The position numbers and the translations under genes were made by a program. Positions 8,791 through 15,139 of a stretch of 64,000 nt of DNA are shown piece after piece; positions within the stretch are counted from its first letter, which is position 1, and each line of letters opens with the position of its first letter. This DNA is from Defluviitaleaceae bacterium (GTDB lineage Bacteria > Bacillota > Clostridia > Lachnospirales > WRBF01): contig WRBF01000003.1 in the NCBI GenBank assembly GCA_009784685.1, forward strand, positions 1-64,000, written 5' to 3'. Under the pieces are notes generated by a model that was given only the letters and a program-made list of their open reading frames with translations, ran no database searches and was not told the DNA's origin.

Positions 8791-8847
8791 CGTTTTTAAG
8801 TCGAGGTTATACTCGCTTTTCTTTTTTTCATTAATTCAAGCTATAAT
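8791..8847 (+). promoter_or_regulatory. Promoter of second agrD, repeat copy 2
   Basis: TTTTTAAGTCGAGGTTATAC starts at 8793, with TATAAT at 8842-8847, 39 bases after the conserved GAG (8803). It also shares an ATTCAAG block just before the -10 with copy 1. The similarity covers about 57 bp and includes no coding sequence, which argues for conserved regulation or recent duplication. Confidence 0.6.
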
Positions 8848-8875
8848 TAATTACTTGAGGAAAGGCGTGACAACA

Positions 8876-9016
8876 GTGCATCAATTTATTCAATGGGTAT
8901 TTGAACTCCTGATAAATGCAACTGCCGTGGCTTCGGGTGCTCCTTGGTGGGGAAATGGTTGCACACTTTTTATTCATCAACCCAAAGTACCGGATAAGCT
9001 CCGCAAAAAAGAATAA
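8876..9016 (+). CDS. agrD2: AgrD-like cyclic peptide precursor 2
   Basis: A 46-residue paralogue of the first pre-peptide. It starts at GTG 8876 behind GAGGAAAGG; GTG 8867 is a possible alternative adding three residues. Leader VHQFIQWVFELLINATAV is followed by PWWGNG, Cys29, ring candidate CTLFI and tail HQPKVPDKLRKKE. The tail is almost identical to copy 1 while the ring differs (CSFFV against CTLFI). Both should therefore be processed by the same AgrB but yield different signals. It lies downstream of its own promoter copy. Confidence 0.87.
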   Translation: MHQFIQWVFELLINATAVASGAPWWGNGCTLFIHQPKVPDKLRKKE

Positions 9017-9052
9017 CCCTTGCGGTCAATAACCGACCTTTACTGAGTTTAT

Positions 9053-9111
9053 TCGCTTTAAAACAGAGTTTGTATTTATTTTTGCTCTTATGCGTTTTTT
9101 GCAGATATAAT
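9053..9111 (+). promoter_or_regulatory. Third agr-type promoter, in front of a non-coding region
   Basis: CGCTTTAAAACAGAGTTTGT (9055 on) and TATAAT (9106-9111) repeat the pattern of the two agrD promoters, with the -10 again 40 bases after the GAG at 9066. No AgrD-like or other convincing reading frame follows. The next 270 bases fold into several hairpins. In Staphylococcus the second target of AgrA is the RNAIII promoter, and this site is in a comparable place. Confidence 0.55.
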
Positions 9112-9117
9112 CCCACT

Positions 9118-9381
9118 TATCTTGATTATGTTAGATTATAAGAAGTTGATATGTTTAAGGGGACAGTGCGTCTTTTCATGCGCTACCAAGGATACATTCC
9201 GTTATTGAGGGGGGCTCATTAAAGGGTATACCTTGGCAACAGCATAAAAAGCTCCGCCGAGGTGAGCTTATAAGTAGTGGCGGACATCCGAACCATCATC
9301 ACTTTTTGTCAAAGCGGAGGCTGTAAGATTGCCCGTTTACAAAGATGTTTGAATGATCAAGATGTTCGTCACTACTTTTTT
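9118..9381 (+). ncRNA. Candidate RNAIII-like structured RNA
   Basis: Non-coding, about 264 bases from the expected start to a T6 run (9376-9381). Visible pairings are AGTGCG/TGCGCT (9165-9184 with G-U pairs), and CCAAGGATAC with GTAT-A-CCTTGG (9186-9195 with 9226-9236), enclosing TGAG-GGGGG-CTCA (9206-9218). Further pairings are AAGCTC/GAGCTT (9249-9269) and a closing AAGTAGTG (9272-9279) with CACTACTT (9370-9377). It ends 25 bp before the convergent response regulator gene. A 61-codon frame inside it (9277-9462) has no ribosome binding site and would cross the terminator. The exact ends are inferred. Confidence 0.5.
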
Positions 9382-9405
9382 CCATCAGCCACTATGCAAT
9401 ATGCA

Positions 9406-10239
9406 CTAAAAAGCACTAGCCAAACCTTTCAAAAGAGAATGGTCTTTGTAATTGGATGCTAAATCGGCAGATGTACTTTTGAGTTCCCTTCCTGAGTATA
9501 CAGTATAAGTTGTTGAAGAGTCCATCGGAAGCATTGAATGACGGTATCTTGAATATTCAGCTAAAACACTGGTTATGCGGAGTTCTCCAACTGTAATTTT
9601 TTTCCCATTAATCAAAAGAGCAGTTTTATCTCTTCTGTCTATGCTTACAACATGGCGAAGATTAACCAAGCATGATTTATGAGTGCGGCAAAACCCTTTA
9701 TCGGACAAAAATTTTTCTAATTGTCCAATAGGATGGTTATATCTGTAATAAGTCACAGCGGTATGTACATGTAACATGCTGCGGTAGCTTTCTATGTAAA
9801 GTACGTCTTTTAGTGGAACAAACGCCATAGCTTCCTTTGCTTGAATACGAAGCATTTCGCCTATGTCCTCGTTTGCAATCAGCCTGGCACGAGTAACCTC
9901 TGCGCTAAGCCTTTCTTTATCAATAGGTTTTATTAAGTAGTTCGACGGTCGGATTTCAAAGCTTCTTAGGGCATAGTCTCTATGATTAGTCGTAATTATA
10001 ATTTGGGTATTAGGGTTGGTTGACTGCAATTCACGGGCAGTTTCAATTCCGTTTAGCATAGGCATTTCAATATCAAGCAGCAGTAAATCCATAGGATAAG
10101 GCATATTATTTATATCATCTAACAAGTCTGAACCGTTTGAGTAAGTCGATATACGGTCACATGGTTGAGCGATACTTTGTACTGTACTTTCAAGAGCAAG
10201 CCTGTATTTAGCTTCGTCATCACATATGCCAATCCACAT
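9406..10239 (-). CDS. agrA-like: LytTR-family response regulator (AgrA-like)
   Basis: This 277-residue protein has an N-terminal receiver domain (acidic CDDE near the start, phosphoacceptor Asp about 56 in LLLDIEMPMLNGIE, and a KP near residue 108) and a C-terminal LytTR DNA-binding domain. Features of the latter are VLYIESYRSMLHVHT, FCRTHKSCLVNLRHV and NGKKITVGE. It is the expected partner of the AgrC-like kinase, though it lies apart from it on the far side of the agrD genes. It is divergent from agrB with an 84-bp gap. A tail of about 30 residues after the LytTR fold is extra compared with AgrA. Confidence 0.88.
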   Translation of the reverse strand: MWIGICDDEAKYRLALESTVQSIAQPCDRISTYSNGSDLLDDINNMPYPMDLLLLDIEMPMLNGIETARELQSTNPNTQIIITTNHRDYALRSFEIRPSNYLIKPIDKERLSAEVTRARLIANEDIGEMLRIQAKEAMAFVPLKDVLYIESYRSMLHVHTAVTYYRYNHPIGQLEKFLSDKGFCRTHKSCLVNLRHVVSIDRRDKTALLINGKKITVGELRITSVLAEYSRYRHSMLPMDSSTTYTVYSGRELKSTSADLASNYKDHSLLKGLASAF

Positions 10240-10323
10240 AGAGCCATCCCTTTCTTGTCTGTTTTTATCAATGTGTAAGATGTTCTAAATCTTAGATTAT
10301 CAAGTTATCAAGGAGAGATTAAA

Positions 10324-10890
10324 TTGATTGAGAGCCTAGCTAACAGAATCAGCTTATATTACGTGCGAAACAACATGGTAAAAGAAGATGACCGAGAAGT
10401 TATTTCTTATATGTTGTTTCTTATATTTTCTAACGTACAGCAAATTCTGGCTTTTATCGCCGTAGCATTTATTTTTAATGCTTTCCCACAAACGATAGCA
10501 TTTGCTGTCTTTTTTGCTGTGTTAAAAAATCAAGCGGGTGGTGCTCATTCAAATAAACATTGGGTATGTTTTGTAGTAACAACAAGCTTAGCTTTCATTG
10601 TATGTTTGTTAAGTACAATGTTTACATTTCCTACATTTGTACCCATTATTGCTTCGATGATTATGCTGCTGATTGTTGTTCTTAAAGCACCGATAATTCA
10701 TCCAAACAACCCTAAAACTCCCAGAAGGCAAAAGATTATGCGGAGAAATTCCATCTTTATCGCCATATCTCAATGTTTCTTAATAGCAATCTTTACCCTG
10801 TTCCTGCCGATTTTAGCATTACCTAGCGCACTAGGCAGTCTAACGTCAGCATCTACATTGTTATTTCCTGTACCGGAAAACGAAAGCTAA
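10324..10890 (+). CDS. agrB: AgrB-like peptide-processing membrane protease
   Basis: This 188-residue membrane protein starts at TTG 10324, six bases after AAGGAGAG. It carries the AgrB signature QAGGAHSNKHWVC with His75 and Cys82, the same His-plus-seven-Cys spacing as the catalytic pair H77/C84 of S. aureus AgrB. AgrB removes the C-terminal tail of AgrD and forms the thiolactone. About four to six membrane helices surround the motif. Only one agrB is present, so it probably serves both precursor peptides. Confidence 0.92.
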   Translation: MIESLANRISLYYVRNNMVKEDDREVISYMLFLIFSNVQQILAFIAVAFIFNAFPQTIAFAVFFAVLKNQAGGAHSNKHWVCFVVTTSLAFIVCLLSTMFTFPTFVPIIASMIMLLIVVLKAPIIHPNNPKTPRRQKIMRRNSIFIAISQCFLIAIFTLFLPILALPSALGSLTSASTLLFPVPENES

Positions 10891-10914
10891 ACAATAACTA
10901 TTATCTGTATAAAG

Positions 10915-10950
10915 GCATAGCAATGTGAAAATTTGCTATGCTTTGTTATT
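10915..10950 (+). terminator. Terminator after agrB
   Basis: GCATAGCAA (10915-10923) pairs with TTGCTATGC (10933-10941) and is followed by a T-rich stretch. It lies 25 bp beyond the agrB stop codon. Confidence 0.7.
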
Positions 10951-11272
10951 ATATCCCAAAATAAGACCAATAGCAATATTAAAAGTGAAAAAATCGTCAT
11001 AATAAATTGAATTGTTTACGGAGGTTCTCCATCAGCATTTTTTGTACTGACAAATTTTCGCATTTTTGGCTTATCAAACTCACACTTTTTGTAATATGGT
11101 AAATATTGCAATCATTTCGTAATTCTTCCCATTACACAATTCATACATCCCGGTATTTTAAAGCATTACTTCATTACAAAGATATGTTAATGTAGTATAA
11201 TTATGCTTATCACAAAAAAATAAAACAAAATTAACTCCACCTGTAGATGAAGTAAAAGGAGGGATTTTATGA

Positions 11273-11434
11273 TATAGTAATATTCGCTCAAAGCAGTAAC
11301 AAAAACTTGCCTTTTTGCTGCAATGCTGCGTCAGCTCCTCCTGACGTGCCACGAGCACGCTTCGTCGTCGCTTTCTTGCCTTGCAACAAAAATTCTGCGT
11401 TTTTCTGTTACTGTTTGGAGTGAATATTGCTATA
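11273..11434. mobile_element. 162-bp palindromic miniature element, copy A
   Basis: Terminal inverted repeats of about 33 bp begin with TATAGTAATATTCGCTCAAA on the left and end with its near complement on the right (TATAGCAATATTCACTCCAAA read on the other strand). The centre is richer in G+C and has smaller palindromes such as CGTGC-CACGA-GCACG. A second element of 163 bp with related ends and centre is at 37630-37792. It encodes nothing and looks like a MITE or a large palindromic repeat. The rest of the 10951-11618 gap shows no gene. Confidence 0.7.
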
Positions 11435-11618
11435 AATTTTTCTTAGAAGCATAAAATTAAGCAAATGTGCACAAAAAGTCTTTAAAATTGACCGCTTAGA
11501 TGTTATACTGGAATAAACAAGCCTGTTTACAATGGCAGTCAAATTTTTCAGAACAGAAATAAATCAGATGATGCGTTATGAAGTTTGCATAAAAATAAGG
11601 CTGAGAGGGTGTTTAGAC

Positions 11619-12743
11619 ATGAACATCAACAAAAGAACTATTATTATGGTAGACGATAATATATCTAACTTAACGATAGGCGCTAATGCGCTGGAACATT
11701 ATTGTAACTTAATAACTATGAATTCCGGAGACCGGCTGCTAAAAGCACTTGAAAAGAAAATCCCTGACTTGATACTGCTTGATGTCGATATGCCGGGATT
11801 AAGCGGATTTGAAATCATAAAACTGATTAAAGAACAAAAGAAATATGCGAATATTCCGATCATTTTTCTAACGGCAAAAAACGATAGCACAAGTGAGCTT
11901 GAAGGATTGTCATTAGGAGCTATCGACTATATAACAAAACCTTTTTCGCCGCCGCTTTTATTGAAGCGTATCGAGCTTCATCTACTACTTGAATCACAAA
12001 AAGAAGAATTAATTGAACAGAAGCAAGAGCTTGAAAAGTTCAATGAAAACCTACAGGAAATGGTCGATGAAAAGACCAAAACGGTATTTGAGCTTCAAAA
12101 TACAATCCTAGGCACAATCGCTAACCTTGTAGAACGCCGTGATGATACTACCGGAGGGCATGTAGAAAGAACGCAGAGCTATTTGCGTATATTGCTTAAT
12201 GTGCTTTATAAGCACAATGCTTATTGGGATGAAGTATCAACATGGGATATAGAGCTTCTTTTGCAATCAGCACAGCTGCATGACGTAGGCAAAATTTCCA
12301 TAGATGATAGTATATTGAGAAAACCGGGTAAACTTACCCAAGAAGAGTTTGAGAAGATAAAAGAGCATACAGAAATAGGTCAAAGAATTATCGAAGGAAT
12401 CGAAATAAGGACATCGCATAGAGCGTTTTTAGAACAGGCAAAAATATTGGCTGTTACGCATCATGAAAAGTGGGACGGCAGCGGTTATCCCAATTCGCTT
12501 AAAGGTGAAGAAATACCTCTTCAAGGGCGGTTAATGGCTATCGCCGACGTTTATGACGCTTTGATTTCTGATAGACCTTATAAAAAAGCATTTACTCATG
12601 CGCAAGCTGTTGAAATTATCAAGAAAGACAGCGGCACTCATTTCGATCCATCTTTAGTTGAACTGTTTTTAAGCGTTAGCAATGAATTTGAACAAGTATC
12701 CAAACAAGTATCTATACATGGCGATAAAAATCCTGAAAATTAA
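11619..12743 (+). CDS. Response regulator with HD-GYP domain
   Basis: From ATG 11619, 374 residues. A receiver domain (about 5-125) has phosphoacceptor Asp55 in LLLDVDMPG and the conserved lysine in YITKPF. After a coiled linker (130-165) comes an HD-GYP domain with His221-Asp222 in LHDVGK, THHEKWDGSGYP and AIADVYDAL. Such proteins hydrolyse cyclic di-GMP to lower its cellular level. It is first in an operon with two FIST proteins and a hybrid kinase whose signal it probably receives. The upstream in-frame ATG at 11532 would add 29 residues that match no receiver sequence. Confidence 0.92.
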   Translation: MNINKRTIIMVDDNISNLTIGANALEHYCNLITMNSGDRLLKALEKKIPDLILLDVDMPGLSGFEIIKLIKEQKKYANIPIIFLTAKNDSTSELEGLSLGAIDYITKPFSPPLLLKRIELHLLLESQKEELIEQKQELEKFNENLQEMVDEKTKTVFELQNTILGTIANLVERRDDTTGGHVERTQSYLRILLNVLYKHNAYWDEVSTWDIELLLQSAQLHDVGKISIDDSILRKPGKLTQEEFEKIKEHTEIGQRIIEGIEIRTSHRAFLEQAKILAVTHHEKWDGSGYPNSLKGEEIPLQGRLMAIADVYDALISDRPYKKAFTHAQAVEIIKKDSGTHFDPSLVELFLSVSNEFEQVSKQVSIHGDKNPEN

Positions 12744-12761
12744 AAGAAAGAAGGAAGTATT

Positions 12762-13928
12762 ATGCTTAAATGTGCAAATGCCTACACCCATGAAATTGAT
12801 AACCCGGAGGCGGCGTTTAAAGAAATCAAAGCACAGCTTGATGAAAGAATAACGCTTCAGGAGAATTCCATCGGTATAATCATGTGTCACCCTGAATTTG
12901 TTAATAGCGACACACTGCGGTATGTATGCGATCATATGCTGTTTGAGGTTGTAGGGATTACAACCCCATCACAGGCGGTCAATAATACAACCGATGAAAT
13001 GATTTTAACTGTTTTCGTGATTACATCGGATGATTGTCAGTTCAAAATAGGCTTAGCTGAAGGACTTGATGAAAACATTACTGAGCCAATAAAAACCGCT
13101 ATGGAGAAAACAGCATTAAAAAATTGCGGATATCCTGCGTTAGTGCTTATATTCCCGCCGTTAATACTAAAATATTCGGGAGATTCCTATGTAAAAGCAA
13201 TGCAGGAATTTATCCCCGGAATACCGATATTCGGTTCGATAGCGATAGATGACACGCTAGATTTTGATTTGGCTGAGACTATTTATAATGGCGAGACTTA
13301 TAAAAATGCTATGCCATTTATATTGTGTTATGGGGATATAAATCCCCGATTTATAATTGGCACATTCCCGGAAGAAAATGCATTGCCGTATAAAGGCGAA
13401 ATTACAAAATCACAAGGTTCCCTTGTTCATGAAATTAATGATATGAACGCATTAAAATATTTTGAAAGCAAAGGTCTTGTAAATAATGGCATTCTTTCAG
13501 ACAGCTTTAACCTGATGCCGTTCGTAATCAACCACGAAAAACGGACAGGCTATAGCGTCATACGAGGACTCGCTATGTTTACGGATGATGGAACTGCGGT
13601 TTTTCGTGGAGATATTGATGAAGGCTCCGAGTTTTCTATGCTAACATACGAGTTTAAAGATGTATTATCAACAACTCAGCAAAAAATTGAATTGTTAAAT
13701 GATTTGCCTGATGTAAATGGCGCACTTATATTCTCATGCATTGGACGCCGCATGATGATAATGAGCACCGACCCTATAATCGAATTAGATACCGTAAGAG
13801 ATGTAATACGCCCTGAAATTCCTTTTATAGCAAGCCACGTTGGCGGCGAAATATGCCCTTTATTAGTCAATGACGGTGTCTGGGCAAACAAATATCATAA
13901 TTATTCGCTAATTATCCTTGTTATTTAA
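12762..13928 (+). CDS. FIST-domain signal sensor 1
   Basis: This 388-residue protein has FIST_N (about 15-210) and FIST_C (about 220-385) features: IGIIMCHPEF, LIFPPLILKYSGDSY, FGSIAIDDT, GALIFSCIGRR and ASHVGGEICP. FIST proteins are cytoplasmic ligand-sensing partners of signalling enzymes; some (NosP) bind haem and sense nitric oxide while controlling a hybrid kinase. It lies 18 bp after the HD-GYP gene with AAGAAGGAAG as ribosome binding site. Ligand is unknown here. Confidence 0.85.
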   Translation: MLKCANAYTHEIDNPEAAFKEIKAQLDERITLQENSIGIIMCHPEFVNSDTLRYVCDHMLFEVVGITTPSQAVNNTTDEMILTVFVITSDDCQFKIGLAEGLDENITEPIKTAMEKTALKNCGYPALVLIFPPLILKYSGDSYVKAMQEFIPGIPIFGSIAIDDTLDFDLAETIYNGETYKNAMPFILCYGDINPRFIIGTFPEENALPYKGEITKSQGSLVHEINDMNALKYFESKGLVNNGILSDSFNLMPFVINHEKRTGYSVIRGLAMFTDDGTAVFRGDIDEGSEFSMLTYEFKDVLSTTQQKIELLNDLPDVNGALIFSCIGRRMMIMSTDPIIELDTVRDVIRPEIPFIASHVGGEICPLLVNDGVWANKYHNYSLIILVI

Positions 13929-13944
13929 CAGCGGAGGTATTAAA

Positions 13945-15111
13945 ATGCTAAATTGTGCAAGCGTATATACCTATGAAATTGAAAATGCAGAAATTGCTTT
14001 GCTTGAGATTAAATCACAGCTTGAAGAAAAAATAACGCTTCTTGAAAATTCTATAGGCATAATTATGTGCCACCCTGAATTTATTACTTCCGGTGTCTTA
14101 AAACACATATGTGATAATTTGCCGTTTGATGCTGCCGGGACAACCACCACATCTCAAGCAGTAAACGACGAAGCAGGCGAGCTTATCCTGACTATGTTTG
14201 TCATGACAGCGGATGACGTTCGCTTTAAGTCGACCATTACAGATGATTTGAACGATAATATTAATGATACAGTAAAAACTGCTTATAAAAAAATCTCAGC
14301 GGATGAACATGATCCGCCTAAACTTGCTTTTATATTTCCCCCTTTTCTTGTGGAACAGTATTCGGGAGACACATATATAGAAGCATGGAAAAATATTCTT
14401 CCCGACACACTGCTTTTTGGAACACTTGCCATAGACGATACCCTAACATTCAAAGATAGCGAAACCATTTATAACGGCATTAACAAAAAAAATGCTATGC
14501 CGTTCGTTTTGTGTTATGGAAATATACAGCCACGCTTTTTATTGGCTACGCTGTGTGAAAACAGTGCTTTGTCTTTGCGTGGTGTGATTACAAAGTCTAA
14601 AGATAATATCATATACGAAATAAACCACATAAATGCGCAGGAATTTTTTACGAATGCAATGGGGCTTTCTGAAAACTTGCTTACCTTTCCACTACTAATT
14701 GAACCGCCTGTAAGCGATAACTATGATGATGTTCCCACAATCCGTGAGCTTACTTTTTATAACGAAGACGGAGCGGGAGTGCTTGGCGGAAATATTAAGG
14801 AAGACTCGACCGTTTCATTACTAAAGTTTGATGCAGATTCAATATCATTACCATCTATCCCTGTGATTGAAAAAATTAACGATTTGCCGGATGCCAAAGG
14901 CGCATTGTTGTTTTCCTGCGTTTCACGGCGTATAGCACTTATGGGTTATAACACACCTTTAATGGAGCTACAGCTTGCAAAAAATACAATAAAGCAAGAT
15001 ATCCCTTTTATGATGGGCTATTCAGGCGGTGAAATATGCCCGGCATTAAACAAAGGGGGTATTTGGTCTAACAGGTATTATAATTATTCGATAGTTATCC
15101 TTGTTGTATAA
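13945..15111 (+). CDS. FIST-domain signal sensor 2
   Basis: This 388-residue protein from ATG 13945 (GCGGAGG seven bases upstream) is a clear tandem paralogue of the preceding gene: IGIIMCHPEF, IFPPFLVEQYSGDTY, FGTLAIDDT, GALLFSCVSRR and GYSGGEICP recur in the same order. The two proteins are equal in length, so this is a gene duplication with divergence that may have split ligand range. Both lie upstream of a hybrid kinase, their likely target. Confidence 0.85.
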   Translation: MLNCASVYTYEIENAEIALLEIKSQLEEKITLLENSIGIIMCHPEFITSGVLKHICDNLPFDAAGTTTTSQAVNDEAGELILTMFVMTADDVRFKSTITDDLNDNINDTVKTAYKKISADEHDPPKLAFIFPPFLVEQYSGDTYIEAWKNILPDTLLFGTLAIDDTLTFKDSETIYNGINKKNAMPFVLCYGNIQPRFLLATLCENSALSLRGVITKSKDNIIYEINHINAQEFFTNAMGLSENLLTFPLLIEPPVSDNYDDVPTIRELTFYNEDGAGVLGGNIKEDSTVSLLKFDADSISLPSIPVIEKINDLPDAKGALLFSCVSRRIALMGYNTPLMELQLAKNTIKQDIPFMMGYSGGEICPALNKGGIWSNRYYNYSIVILVV

Positions 15112-15139
15112 TCAAGGTTTTATTAAGGAGGAAAACAAT

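Noticed and set aside
9277-9462. 61-codon reading frame inside the candidate RNA region
   Set aside because: No ribosome binding site near the ATG, it runs past the T6 run and into the convergent response regulator gene, and the protein looks like nothing known.
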